Translations under genes and position numbers: made by a program
The notes under the pieces: generated by a model
The model's input: the letters and a program-made list of their open reading frames with translations, nothing else
Told to the model about the DNA's origin: nothing
Database searches by the model: none
Source: Desulfosporosinus sp. BRH_c37
GTDB lineage: Bacteria; Bacillota; Desulfitobacteriia; Desulfitobacteriales; Desulfitobacteriaceae
Reading direction: 5' to 3'
NCBI GenBank assembly: GCA_001516045.1
Contig: LOEW01000260.1
Span: 1 to 64,000 of the forward strand
Length of the DNA: 64,000 nt
In this document: piece after piece, positions 1-8,237 of the stretch
How the letters are laid out: the number at the start of each line of letters is the position of its first letter
Numbering within the stretch: position 1 is the stretch's first letter

Positions 1-165
1 AGCAATCAGGTCTCCTGGCTCAGGTTCCTCGTTTAGTGCCTCCTTCCCAAGTTTCCTCAGTGGATGTGGCACAAACTCCCCGTTACAGTGGCGGGACCGC
101 GCTGGATTTACACCAGCTTCCCTGTTATGATTTCTCGGCTAAGAAAAATCGCTTGCTCATCTATT
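1..165 (-). promoter_or_regulatory. Cobalamin (B12) riboswitch, reading out of the window
   Basis: Read on the minus strand, the sequence has the core CCGCCACTGT and the 3' B12 box AGCCAGGAGACCTG, in the usual order for an adenosylcobalamin riboswitch. The 3' end lies at position 1, so the controlled gene is outside the window to the left. It is not the leader of the cbiM gene at 282-1304, which ends before this element begins. The family match is clear; the regulated gene is unknown. Confidence 0.9.
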
Positions 166-281
166 AAATTTACAAATTAAACATATCACAAAAGCAATAC
201 CTGGTCAAGACCACTGTCTCGAATCAAAAGAATATCTGCTCCATAAAAGCACGGTCCAGTGAGGTACACTAAGCAAGCATA

Positions 282-1304
282 TCAAGCACTTTTCTCTGAC
301 TTACGTGCAAAACGTTGGATAGCAAATCCGATGCCCCCGATCACTAACAAGGCGAAAAAGGCTGATAGAATATAACCAAGGGCTTGTTGCCAGAATGATT
401 GATCGAATCCGGCGATGCCGTAGTCCGGGAATAAAATATGATTCCAGAAAGCTCCTAATTTTTCTAGGCCACTAGGGATGAAGCCGAGCTGAGCTTGCAA
501 ATCTTCTCCGCCCCATTCGCCCCAAGCCGTACCGGAGGCCAGTAAACCTAGAGGCGTGAGCAAGGCAACAACGATCAAACCAGCAATATAGCGACCGTAA
601 GGGATGGGTGACGTGGATTTTCCTGAATCACTTCGCACTTGAAGCAGAACGGGATTAGTGCGTTGCAAATAGGCAACAACCAATCCTGTCACAACCGCCT
701 CAACTGGTCCTGCAATTGTGAGGTGGGCGAAGGCCATCGCAGGAATCGCTACTCCAAGTCCATACGGGCTGTAGAGAGGTGTTCCATTGGCAGCGTGGAA
801 GAGAAGAGGCTGTAGCCCAAATTCAATTGCGGCACAAAGTGCGGCCGCATTAATTCCGATATATCCGGCAATTCCTGCTCCAATCATGCGACGCTTGGAA
901 AGTGTGTCACTTTTCCCAGCAATGAGTTGATAGATTGCGTAACTTACAAAGGGCATTACAACCGCCATATTAAAGATATTTGCACCTAGGGCCAGAATAC
1001 CACCGTCTCCAAAGAAAAGTGCTTGAATAATTAGTGCGATAGACACAGAGATCATGGCTGCCCAAGGCCCTAAAATAACGGCTAACAGTGAGCCACCGAC
1101 AGCGTGGGCAGTTGTTCCATCTGGAATGGGAACATTGAACATCATAATGGTGAAGGAAAACGCTGCACCTACTGAAAGCATAGGAATGTACTTAGCTCGA
1201 ACCGTATTGGCTGTTTTTGAGGCGGCTACTGCTGCAGTAATTGCGCTTGCAATGCCAAGGACTGCATCTGTTTGTGGACTTAAATATCCGTCTGGAATAT
1301 GCAT
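282..1304 (-). CDS. cbiM: ECF-type nickel/cobalt transporter, M component with C-terminal N-like domain (NikMN/CbiM type)
   Basis: This is the substrate-specific membrane component of an energy-coupling factor Ni/Co importer. The N-terminus MHIPDGYLSP carries the invariant Met-His-Ile metal-site motif of CbiM/NikM, followed by about six hydrophobic segments. At 340 residues it is longer than plain CbiM (about 220). The extra C-terminal part has two more membrane segments, at about 240-260 and 310-330, and replaces the separate CbiN/NikN subunit. The start ATG has an AAAAGGAG site. No Q or O gene is adjacent; the matching pair is probably 21444-23175, because both loci carry the same hairpin leader. 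Nickel rather than cobalt is inferred from the CooT link and the lack of its own B12 riboswitch. Confidence 0.88.
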   Translation of the reverse strand: MHIPDGYLSPQTDAVLGIASAITAAVAASKTANTVRAKYIPMLSVGAAFSFTIMMFNVPIPDGTTAHAVGGSLLAVILGPWAAMISVSIALIIQALFFGDGGILALGANIFNMAVVMPFVSYAIYQLIAGKSDTLSKRRMIGAGIAGYIGINAAALCAAIEFGLQPLLFHAANGTPLYSPYGLGVAIPAMAFAHLTIAGPVEAVVTGLVVAYLQRTNPVLLQVRSDSGKSTSPIPYGRYIAGLIVVALLTPLGLLASGTAWGEWGGEDLQAQLGFIPSGLEKLGAFWNHILFPDYGIAGFDQSFWQQALGYILSAFFALLVIGGIGFAIQRFARKSEKSA

Positions 1305-1404
1305 ACTAAAACTCCTTTTCCGTTCTTATTCACTTATTTGAGACTATGATTTATTTAAATATGGGCATTTTTATTGAAGCATTAAACACCTTCCTCTCCA
1401 GAAA

Positions 1405-1453
1405 CAAAAAAACCACAAAGTAGACTCTAACGAGTCAAACCTCCATGGTTTTT
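1405..1453 (-). promoter_or_regulatory. Conserved terminator leader of cbiM (copy 1)
   Basis: Read on the minus strand, the sequence is ACCATGGAGGTTTGAC, then a GACTC..GAGTC inner stem, then TGTGGT and a run of T. It is an intrinsic terminator about 100 bases before cbiM. The 5' arm matches the leaders at 1957, 20838 and 21149 well beyond the paired bases, so it is probably a shared attenuator rather than a plain terminator. Confidence 0.6.
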
Positions 1454-1518
1454 ACTAAGATCTTCAGATCTTATACTTAAATATTTTATTCTTTACTGTG
1501 TGTATTCTATAAGCATTC

Positions 1519-1730
1519 CCTGACACTCTACACAGCTAAAGCTGGTGGGTTCTTAGGTACGAAGACTTTCAATATACTCTCGCTTACAGGTATGGCACTC
1601 ATCTGCAAGGTACAACATATAAAGGCTGGTCTATTTCCCTAAGACTTTACTACCAAGCAGTCCATCGACTACATTAGCGATAATATAACGCCCGTGTCTT
1701 GACACTTGTCTCATTATACCATACTAGTGT
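1519..1730 (-). mobile_element. IS200/IS605-like right-end remnant (omega-RNA-like hairpin), no transposase
   Basis: On the minus strand, GAACCCACCAGCTTTAGCTG and then TGTAGAGTGTCA form a hairpin with a CTTTAG loop followed by a short unpaired end. That is the arrangement at the right end of TnpB-carrying IS200/IS605 elements such as ISDra2. About 180 bases upstream may be residual element sequence. No tnpA or tnpB reading frame remains. The assignment rests on remembered similarity in shape and motif. Confidence 0.45.
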
Positions 1731-1956
1731 ATAAAATGAAATCTTTAGATTTGCCTTATATCCCCATAGCTAAGCTAAGGGCTTTACGGCAACAAGTGGT
1801 AAGAGAGTAGGTTATTAGCTACTCAGTGTGTTTATCTTTGATAATATGTCACATTGATTCCTGATAAAATGCAAATAAATATTGTGACCGCAAGAAGGAA
1901 TAATAGTATTTATGTAGAATATAATACTCAGAATCACAAATGATAATAAAAAGAAA

Positions 1957-2017
1957 AGACCATGGAGGTCTTGGCCTGACAATAAGTCTGGTCATGCTTC
2001 GTATGGTCTTTTTTGTT
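1957..2017 (+). promoter_or_regulatory. Conserved terminator leader of the cooT pseudogene (copy 2)
   Basis: The outer stem is GACCAT/ATGGTC followed by TTTTTTG, with the inner core GGAGGTCTTGGC. It is nearly identical in its 5' arm to the leader of intact cooT at 21149. It is followed by an AAAGGAGGTGAT site with no gene attached, so sequence between it and the cooT copy at 2338 has probably been inserted or has decayed. Confidence 0.6.
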
Positions 2018-2040
2018 TTACAAAGGAGGTGATTATTGGC

Positions 2041-2290
2041 AGACGCGCTTTAGCCAGCTGTCTTTCCACAATTTGCACAGTAAAGAATTCGACGTTCTAA
2101 AATGCCTTAAAAATCTTCCTGCATCTTTCGTGCGAAAGTATCAACTCATCGTCCCTAAGGAAAGTTTGGATCCTTACGGATAACTATCAATTGTTAGGCC
2201 TCATGATATTCTGATCTGACCGTCACGAAATCATTGGGCCTGACCCTTACTGAAAATGTTCCTTTCCCAGGCAATTACTAAGGAGCTTGT
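2041..2290 (-). pseudogene. Decayed coding remnant with a CxxC motif, unidentified
   Basis: Minus-strand translation gives short readable stretches broken by stops: GKGTFSVRVRPNDFVTVRSE at the right, and GILERRILYCANCGKTAG then a stop near 2050. The CANCGK piece looks like a zinc-ribbon end. I cannot name the parent family. The pieces lie between the hairpin leader and the cooT copy and read in the opposite direction to cooT. Confidence 0.3.
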
Positions 2291-2337
2291 TCTGGTAAAG
2301 TTATTATACAAATTTTTGAAAGAAGGAGTGCTCTTCA

Positions 2338-2540
2338 ATGTGTGAATCAAATGCGTATCTCCAAGATGGAAATAGTGGATGTTACTTATGGAGTCAGTCG
2401 ATATCATCGAGCCTTATGAAGATGGCCTTAAACTCATGGATATCTTTGGAAAACAGTTGTTTATCCAAGCCAAAATTAAAGACATGACCCTTCTTAACCA
2501 CCGTATTATTTTGGAAAAAATCAACAGTAGTAGTATCTAG
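2338..2540 (+). pseudogene. cooT: cooT-like nickel-binding protein, frameshifted copy
   Basis: The DNA closely matches the intact cooT at 21224 over its whole length: MCESNAYLQDG, then MESVDIIEPYEDGLKLMDIF and FIQAKIKDMTLLNHRIIL in the next frame. One base is missing around 2380, between the DGN codons and the internal ATG at about 2388, so full translation fails. The ribosome site AGAAGGAGTG is kept. A shorter product from the internal ATG is possible but would lack the N-terminal MC motif used for nickel binding in this family. A base-calling error cannot be excluded from sequence alone. Confidence 0.7.
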
Positions 2541-2756
2541 AGAAGACCCCTTCATGTATATCCCTCCCTTCTAGCGAATCCTCAAAATCAAGCAGTTAGG
2601 CAGTTTTCTCTCCCCTAACCGCCGATTTACCGCACCATGGCTATTTTCATATTGACAGATTGTTCCTACAAAAATACAATAAGGTCGTAGTACCCTCCCT
2701 GTACATTGAAGATATCAAGATGGAGGTAAATCATAAGTTTTAAGGAGGTAAAGACT

Positions 2757-3065
2757 ATGCCGGATTTTGGCAATTCATTCTCTGGGCTTGCAAAAGATCG
2801 CAAATTGACTGAACAGGAATTAATTAGAGCTATTAGATTCATGATTTCCGCAGAGTATGAAGCTATCCAATTGTACATGCAGTTAGCCGAGTCAACAGAT
2901 AACAAATTAGCAATTGAAGTATTAAAGGATATTGCCGATGAAGAAAAGGTGCATGCTGGAGAGTTTCTGAGACTATTAAAAGAGTTAGCTCCCGATGAAG
3001 AAAAATTCTATCTGGAAGGTGCTCAGGAAGTTGAAGAAGAGATTGAATCAATGAAAAATAAATAA
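2757..3065 (+). CDS. Small two-helix ferritin-like protein (rubrerythrin/EncFtn-like)
   Basis: The protein has 102 residues. It has two long helices: residues about 14-44 with EYEA, and about 47-95 with the DEEKVHAGEF (ExxH) metal motif. A half-ferritin with one ExxH per chain normally builds its di-iron site by dimerisation, as in the encapsulated-ferritin family and related short rubrerythrin-like proteins. The acidic C-terminus shows no obvious encapsulin-targeting peptide, and no encapsulin gene is in the window. A strong TTTAAGGAGGTAAAG site sets the ATG. It sits among decayed nickel-locus genes and overlaps none of them; its 3' end abuts a DUF3842 fragment. Iron storage or peroxide handling is inferred from the family. 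Confidence 0.72.
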   Translation: MPDFGNSFSGLAKDRKLTEQELIRAIRFMISAEYEAIQLYMQLAESTDNKLAIEVLKDIADEEKVHAGEFLRLLKELAPDEEKFYLEGAQEVEEEIESMKNK

Positions 3066-3066
3066 G

Positions 3067-3166
3067 CAAAGCGAGTATATTCAGATCTGGCATCTTTTTG
3101 CGTAACTGCTCGACTATATGTTTACCAATGCCGCCCTGTCCATCAATGACTGCTATCCGCTTAATT
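3067..3166 (-). pseudogene. DUF3842 family protein, N-terminal fragment
   Basis: The minus strand reads KRIAVIDGQGGIGKHIVEQL and then RKKMPDLNILAL, the typical N-terminus of DUF3842 (a P-loop-like GQGGxIGK protein). It is cut after about 35 residues at the end of the ferritin-like gene. ATT stands where the start codon is expected, behind an AAGGGA site. The frame then runs into unrelated sequence. It is a truncated relic. Confidence 0.65.
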
Positions 3167-3195
3167 CCCTTCTAAATTTAAGCACCCCAAGATTA

Positions 3196-3260
3196 TCTCA
3201 TAACCAGGCCGTATCCTGATCATCTGCATTCTCCCAATCCATCTTGACTTGTTTTTCCAT
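3196..3260 (-). pseudogene. fmdE 5'-end fragment with its leader
   Basis: The sequence TTGAGGAGTGAAGGAAAG and the following ATG with the first codons (MEKQVKMDWE) nearly copy the start of fmdE at 20811. After ten residues the match ends and a stop follows. A partial copy of the hairpin leader (GGCGGTCCATTTCTTTTTT, minus strand) precedes it at 3287-3320. This is a deletion relic of a second fmdE locus. Confidence 0.7.
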
Positions 3261-3310
3261 CTTTCCTTCACTCCTCAATTTTTAGCAAAAAAGAAATGGA
3301 CCGCCAGTAG

Positions 3311-3517
3311 CGCCAGGTCTATATACTGAACTCAGCAGTAGATGAACTCTTTGATTTCTCCAAGCCGACGTTTGAGTTACCCGAAAAGGCGAGAATATTT
3401 GCGACTGTAGCTTGTGAAATTTGCGGGGAAGGTGCTCCAGAGCATAAGCTTCGAATCAATGACGGAAAAAAGTATGCCTTGACTGCTTCAAAGACTATTC
3501 GAGAGGATGGTAAAGGA
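3311..3517 (+). pseudogene. FmdE-type protein, orphan C-terminal zinc-ribbon fragment
   Basis: An open frame without a start encodes ELFDFSKPTFELPEKARIF and then VACEICGEGAPEHKLRINDG, matching the end of FmdE-family proteins (ELPERARIF..C..CGE). The second Cys pair of the zinc ribbon is lost. The frame runs without a stop into the methyltransferase at 3518, so a longer methyltransferase start in this stretch would be an artefact. Confidence 0.6.
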
Positions 3518-4339
3518 ATGGATCTTCAATATTTTACTCATCTTTGGAGCGAGGGAAAGACTGACAAAGCCGCCGGTAAGTCATTTTGGGACAACAGGGC
3601 GGCTGAGTTTAATAAATTAGTTTCTCAAGTCAGTCCTGATGCTCGCATCAGGAAAATCGTTGAATATTTATCAAATCATAGCCTTCTCACCCAGAATAGT
3701 AGCGTCTTAGACATTGGCTGTGGTCCAGGAAGATTTGCCGTTGAATTTGCTAAGCTATCGACAGACGTTACAGGCCTAGACATATCCGACAACATGTTAG
3801 ACTATGCGGTGAAGAATGCCGAAGCTGCCAACCTCAACAATGTCTCGTTTAAAAACTCGAACTGGGATGAGGTCAGTCTTGAAGAACATGGCTGGGAAAA
3901 AAGGTTTGACTTGGTGACCGCGATCAACAGCCCCGGGATCCATGATCAAATCACCCTAGAAAAGATGATCGAGGCCAGCAAGGGCTACTGCTTTTTGTCC
4001 AATTTTGTGGATCGCTACGACTCTGTTCAGGACATTCTTCGCACGGAAATACTCAAACTTGAAGAAGGAAATTTTTACATCAATAACGTTTACAGCATTT
4101 TTAACATCCTTTGGCTAACTGGCTATTATCCCAGTATTACCTATGTCGATACGGATCGAGAAACTGTTCGAACGGTCGAGGAAGCTTGTGTTTATTATGG
4201 GACGCTCTTTGAAACGAAAAATAACTCCAGTGATGAGAAAAACGATTTAATAAGGTGCTATCTTGAAGAGATCTCTGTCAATGGATTTGTGATGGAGAAC
4301 GTTCGGACAAAAACTGCCTGGATTCATTGGAAAGTTTAA
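3518..4339 (+). CDS. Class I SAM-dependent methyltransferase
   Basis: The 273-residue protein has a Rossmann methyltransferase core. Motif I is VLDIGCGPGRFAVEFA at about residues 67-82, followed by the acidic strand VTGLDIS. The start is set at the ATG at 3518, behind GAGGATGG. The open frame extends further upstream, but that part encodes the tail of a broken FmdE protein. The substrate is unknown. It converges with the radical SAM/DUF5714 gene at 4499; I recall relatives of these two families as neighbours in other anaerobes, which would suggest a joint pathway, but this is inference. Confidence 0.8.
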   Translation: MDLQYFTHLWSEGKTDKAAGKSFWDNRAAEFNKLVSQVSPDARIRKIVEYLSNHSLLTQNSSVLDIGCGPGRFAVEFAKLSTDVTGLDISDNMLDYAVKNAEAANLNNVSFKNSNWDEVSLEEHGWEKRFDLVTAINSPGIHDQITLEKMIEASKGYCFLSNFVDRYDSVQDILRTEILKLEEGNFYINNVYSIFNILWLTGYYPSITYVDTDRETVRTVEEACVYYGTLFETKNNSSDEKNDLIRCYLEEISVNGFVMENVRTKTAWIHWKV

Positions 4340-4498
4340 TCTCATACAGCTGAGTGACCTGTTCCAGATCCTTTACTTCCGTCTCCATTATTAACAATAG
4401 AAATTGAAATCAAATATTTAATGATGATGACTCGTACACTCTTCTTTAATTCAAATCTGTCAGGGTAGGAATCTTGCACTGTCACCGTTGAATCTATA

Positions 4499-6676
4499 TT
4501 AATATCGGCCTGGAAAATATGGGCACTTCTCATGAATACAATCCTTATTTTTAGTATACTGTTTACAAATATAATTAACCTCCGACATGGTTTTAAAATA
4601 GGTTGTATTTTTCATAAATGCTTTTATAGTAGTAATTGTTTCACGTTTACAACATCTTGGACCACCATGCCTGCTTATCTCCAATAATGCATGTGCTGTG
4701 ACTGTGTTTGCCATAGCACGTTTATCGACGGACATGGGGGTTACATCATCGATGACGGAGACCGCAATTCCTGCTCCGACACAGGCACCGCAAGTTCCAT
4801 AATAACCACATCCCCCTCCTTTGATATAATTACCGCGCTTCATACTTTCCATTATTTTTGCTGTATCCTTTTCGCCGATCAAATTCTGATACGCAGCGAC
4901 AAGAACTGCTGGTACAATACTATGATACTCAGGACCATGCATATTCAGCCCAGGAACCTCAAATATTCTTTGTATAAGGACCATAGGATTCACTTCGGTA
5001 CTGGCAGCAATGAGCCTTTCCAGTCTTTCGAGAATATCTGCAGAATGGCATAGATCACATATGAAATGACCCTCGCCGCATTTGATATGTGTTTCATTTG
5101 CTTTTCCGCAAATATTACAGATTTCTACTGTAGAGGATTTTTCTGAGTAAATCAGATCTTTTCCACATATCAAACAGCCCTCAGTTTTCTTAACCATTTC
5201 GCAACAAGATTCTGGATGCTGTTCCTGTTGAGTTATTCTCTCAGTTTGGACACCTTCCGCTTTATAATTTATTCTCTCCGCACGGTCGATGACACTTGTT
5301 TTGGATGACTGCCCCGACCTCCTGTAAAGAGATCCACCCTCTATACTGCTTAGATTATAGGCACAAAATGGAATAATCCGCCCCTCGGGACTAAGGACAT
5401 GCAAACTACACTCACGTAGCCTTTCAAGGTCGATGTTCCAACAATCTTGAAAAGCCATCCCTGTAATCGTAAATCCATGGGATCGAATTCGAGCAATAAA
5501 GCTGTCCATATCGTCCATGTTAGGATTTGTTTCTGTTCGATCTAGGTTATTTTCGGAACTGTTTCTAACCCATCGTCGCGCAACAAAATTCCTATTTCTT
5601 TCAACTGCCGAAGAATTCGTTTTTGGGCTGCAACATGTTTGCTCGCTTTTCATGGTTAAATGTTTAACACTACCGTCTGACAACATGACGAAATCTCCGT
5701 GAAAGGCACAACGAGCATGATCACAACCCGATGGTGCAAAATGTTCCACCTTGAAGATACCTTTTGTCTGACTTTCAATACCCCTGATTACCTCTGGTAG
5801 AGTAATCCGCTGACTGTCCAAGGGTGCCGTTGGGTATCTACCAAAATAACTCACCGGTTGGAAGTGTATCCCTCTTACTTCAGGGACTCTTGCCAAACCA
5901 TAGTGTATGATCTCTCCAATATTATCTGCGTTAACCCCCGGTACGATTGTTGGTACAAGCACAATTCCGAGATGGTTGTCACCACAGTTTTGGATAGCCT
6001 TTTCTTTTTCCGCTAAAAGACTGCGGCCCCTGAGCTGTTGATATATCTCGTCCCTTGTACCATCAAACTGCATGAAGACAGCAGACAAGCCTGCTTCCTT
6101 GAGTTTTTTAACATAAGCTGGCTCCCGACCTAGGCGAAGTCCGTTTGTATTTAATTGGATGTAGGGAAAGCCCATTTCCTTTGCAAGGCTGATGATTTCC
6201 GGCAAATCATTCCGCACGGTGGGCTCTCCCCCGGAAAGATGAATAAAGGGTTTTCCAGCCTCCACAAGAAGCTCCAACCACTCTCTAATCTTCTCAAAAG
6301 AAGGGTCAGTATTCTCTCCTCCACTGTTGGCAAAGCAAAAGTTACAGTTCAGGTTACAGCGTTCTGTCACTTCAATCAACACGCAGCAGGTCTGTTGTCT
6401 ATGTTCAGCGCATAAGCCGCAATCAAAAGGGCAGCCCTTTTCAACCTCAGTCAAACACTTCTGAGGATATGAGCGCAATTTTTCTTTATTCCAGGCACTA
6501 TAATCAAGTTCACCGTCGCCGCGCCAGATAATTGTTGAGAAATCACCATGCTTGTCACAGGTTTTCTGCATGTAAATATCTCCACCTGATAAAACATGCC
6601 TTGCTGGTATCCTATCTAAGCATACCGGACATACACTTTCCGTGATGTGGCGTACATTTACTGACTGATTCATCAT
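4499..6676 (-). CDS. Tes/MJ0619-like radical SAM protein fused to DUF5714
   Basis: The protein has 725 residues in three parts. (1) A Cys-rich N-terminus, CPVCLDRIPA ... CDKHGDF, residues about 16-45. (2) A radical SAM core with GCPFDCGLC, then CNLNCNFC (CxxxCxxC) near residue 113, SGGEPTVRNDL, QLNTNGLRL and HFQPVSYFGRYP, all hallmarks of the MJ0619/tetraether-lipid-synthase family. (3) A C-terminal DUF5714 domain from about residue 505 with many Cys pairs and GGGCGYYGTCGACVGAG. Archaeal relatives join lipid chains or methylate pterins; the bacterial fused form is uncharacterised as far as I know. AGGAGTT precedes the ATG pair. The gene is monocistronic and convergent with the methyltransferase. 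Confidence 0.82.
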   Translation of the reverse strand: MMNQSVNVRHITESVCPVCLDRIPARHVLSGGDIYMQKTCDKHGDFSTIIWRGDGELDYSAWNKEKLRSYPQKCLTEVEKGCPFDCGLCAEHRQQTCCVLIEVTERCNLNCNFCFANSGGENTDPSFEKIREWLELLVEAGKPFIHLSGGEPTVRNDLPEIISLAKEMGFPYIQLNTNGLRLGREPAYVKKLKEAGLSAVFMQFDGTRDEIYQQLRGRSLLAEKEKAIQNCGDNHLGIVLVPTIVPGVNADNIGEIIHYGLARVPEVRGIHFQPVSYFGRYPTAPLDSQRITLPEVIRGIESQTKGIFKVEHFAPSGCDHARCAFHGDFVMLSDGSVKHLTMKSEQTCCSPKTNSSAVERNRNFVARRWVRNSSENNLDRTETNPNMDDMDSFIARIRSHGFTITGMAFQDCWNIDLERLRECSLHVLSPEGRIIPFCAYNLSSIEGGSLYRRSGQSSKTSVIDRAERINYKAEGVQTERITQQEQHPESCCEMVKKTEGCLICGKDLIYSEKSSTVEICNICGKANETHIKCGEGHFICDLCHSADILERLERLIAASTEVNPMVLIQRIFEVPGLNMHGPEYHSIVPAVLVAAYQNLIGEKDTAKIMESMKRGNYIKGGGCGYYGTCGACVGAGIAVSVIDDVTPMSVDKRAMANTVTAHALLEISRHGGPRCCKRETITTIKAFMKNTTYFKTMSEVNYICKQYTKNKDCIHEKCPYFPGRY

Positions 6677-7262
6677 AACTCCTAGCCTCCTGAGTATTTT
6701 AGACAGTCCATCCTTTGACTGTTTTTAATAGGAGCCATTCGGCCATAATTCAAAGCTCCTATAGCAATATTCATTTTTTCCATCCCTTAATTATATAACA
6801 GTTCTTCGAATATCCTAAACTCCTTAATTTGCAATAAAGAAAACTAGTCTTGCGCCACTTATCTTCCAGTCTTTAGATTGAACTTTTTGTGGCGATTAGA
6901 CAATGCTCGATTTTATCGACTCTTCCCAAGGAACGCAACCTCTTGCCAGGACATTTCCTCGACGATTTCTGCCATCTGCTGTGCTACTATTTTTAACAAT
7001 TTCATTTATTCGCTCCTTTATGAACACAATATCTGTTTTTCGCTTTTGCTTTCTTAAAAAGATGATTGTCAAGAAAATATTGTTTTCTAATAATGAAGCT
7101 GATTCTACCAAATCGGTTTCATGGCTTCTACTCTTGTGATGAACGCGAGGAGACTCCTCAAGTTTTCCTTAGAAAGGCGCTCCAAAAACTAATTACCCTG
7201 CGCAGTCTGTTAGAGATAGAAGACTGACCAAAAAGCACTTTCACAGCTAACCATTGGATTTT
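6677..7262. other. Intergenic region with one possible tiny ORF
   Basis: No established gene is visible. On the minus strand an AAAGGAG site precedes an ATG at 7005 and a 30-codon frame ending at 6913 (MKLLKIVAQQMAEIVEEMSW and so on). This could be the truncated start of a regulator or a real small protein. A GAGGAG-A-CTCCTC palindrome lies near 7148. The promoter of the radical SAM gene should lie at the left edge. Confidence 0.35.
6913..7005 (-). CDS. Possible 30-residue small protein or truncated gene start
   Basis: MKLLKIVAQQMAEIVEEMSW and then QEVAFLGKSR, behind a good AAGGAG ribosome site six bases before the ATG. The N-terminus resembles the opening helix of larger regulators, so truncation by an early stop is as likely as a genuine small protein. 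No domain is recognised. Confidence 0.25.
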   Translation of the reverse strand: MKLLKIVAQQMAEIVEEMSWQEVAFLGKSR

Positions 7263-7682
7263 CTACGATCTAAGTTTTTTTCTAAAAAAATACTTCTCCC
7301 GTCTTTTTCTAAGTTGTCTAACCCAATTGCCATAGTCTTCATACATATCACCCCCTAGGGTTCTAATCATACGTGTGCCATTAACCGTCTTAGCTTCAGG
7401 TACACCGAAGAAGGAATTGGTTAACTGAGTAAGTACAGTTATGACTCGATTTTTTCTCACGATGAGCACGACCTGCTGACCCTCTTGTGAAGGATCTGGG
7501 GCTAAATAGTAATTAATGCCTCTTTTCATTCTATTCAATATACAAGCTACCTCATTAGCTTCCTCAAAAGAAACTTCGTGTGCAGTTTGCAACCACTCCT
7601 CCATAAAGCGGTTAACTATGAGTGGGTCCAACCCTAGTCTGCAAACAACACCTTCTAGGCTATGAGCAGTGGCTGTAATCAT
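7263..7682 (-). CDS. Conserved-looking hypothetical protein under cobalamin riboswitch
   Basis: The 139-residue soluble protein is not recognised. The first half is helical (VVCRLGLDPLIVNRFMEEWL); the middle has beta strands (QQVVLIVRKNRVITVLT); the end is strongly basic (RQLRKRREKYFFRKKLRS). It has no membrane segment or Cys motif. A GGGAGTG site precedes the ATG. It lies 45 bases after the 59-residue gene at 7728-7907 and is probably co-transcribed with it behind the B12 riboswitch-terminator, which links it to cobalt or corrinoid status. Confidence 0.65.
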   Translation of the reverse strand: MITATAHSLEGVVCRLGLDPLIVNRFMEEWLQTAHEVSFEEANEVACILNRMKRGINYYLAPDPSQEGQQVVLIVRKNRVITVLTQLTNSFFGVPEAKTVNGTRMIRTLGGDMYEDYGNWVRQLRKRREKYFFRKKLRS

Positions 7683-7727
7683 GACATTTTCACTCCCATC
7701 CCAAATATTATTTATCCATACCTTTTC

Positions 7728-7907
7728 TCAATCTCTACTTTTTCGACGGGATAATTCTTCGAGTTCGTCTTCAATATCTATAAACTTCACGAGCCACTGA
7801 ATCCTCTGTCCCTTTTCCGAATGATACTTCCCCAAAATTTCTCCTCTCGCATTAAGCAGCGCTCGCCTAGTTTCTTCGATCTCCTTATTCTTGTCTCGAT
7901 CTCTCAT
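7728..7907 (-). CDS. Hypothetical 59-residue charged protein, first gene after cobalamin riboswitch
   Basis: The sequence MRDRDKNKEIEETRRALLNA and onward is a highly charged, largely helical protein ending ELEELSRRKSRD. I do not recognise the family. The start is the ATG eight bases after GGAGG; an in-frame TTG sits one codon earlier. The ribosome site directly follows the riboswitch terminator at 7932-7964, so expression should fall when cobalamin is plentiful. Confidence 0.6.
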   Translation of the reverse strand: MRDRDKNKEIEETRRALLNARGEILGKYHSEKGQRIQWLVKFIDIEDELEELSRRKSRD

Positions 7908-7931
7908 CAATCAGGCCTCCTTCAAGGAAAA

Positions 7932-7964
7932 CAAAAAACCCTCTACAGAATACCTGTAAAGGGA
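7932..7964 (-). terminator. Riboswitch-linked intrinsic terminator
   Basis: On the minus strand CCCTTTACAG, loop, CTGTAGAGGG and then TTTTTTG form a nearly perfect stem about 25 bases before the first start codon. With the B12 riboswitch upstream it forms a transcriptional attenuator. Confidence 0.85.
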
Positions 7965-8052
7965 TATAGTGACTCCGCTAGCCGGATAGAATACGCTGAC
8001 TTCCCGACATAAACGACACCTCCCCTATCTTTCGTAGGTTCCTGTGTTGAAA

Positions 8053-8228
8053 TGCAATGAGCAGGTTTCCTGGCTTTAGTTCATCATTACCCACGTCTTC
8101 CCAGATAAAATCCAGTGACATTTTGTGAGGCAACTCCCTATAACAGTGGCGAGACCGCGTCAGATTTTAACTGACTTCCCTTTTAAATTCTTTTCCTTCG
8201 AAAAGAATCACTCATTACCAACTATTGA
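8053..8228 (-). promoter_or_regulatory. Cobalamin (B12) riboswitch for the two hypothetical genes
   Basis: Minus-strand core CGCCACTGTTATAGGGAG and 3' box AGCCAGGAAACCTGC, followed by a terminator and the gene at 7907. It lies just after the cbiN stop, but its direction shows that it controls the genes to its left, not the cobalt transporter. Confidence 0.92.
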
Positions 8229-8237
8229 ATTGTTCTC

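Noticed and set aside
1405-1453. Idea that the shared hairpins are the known NiCo (czcD) or molybdenum-cofactor riboswitch
   Set aside because: The conserved sequences I remember for those classes are not present, and there is no multi-stem aptamer upstream that fits them.
3479-3517. Longer N-terminus for the methyltransferase
   Set aside because: The upstream codons encode the end of a broken FmdE protein; the ATG at 3518 has a better ribosome site and fits the family start.
8053-8228. Riboswitch assigned to cbiMN because it is adjacent
   Set aside because: Its orientation puts cbiN upstream of it; it can only control the genes at 7263-7907.
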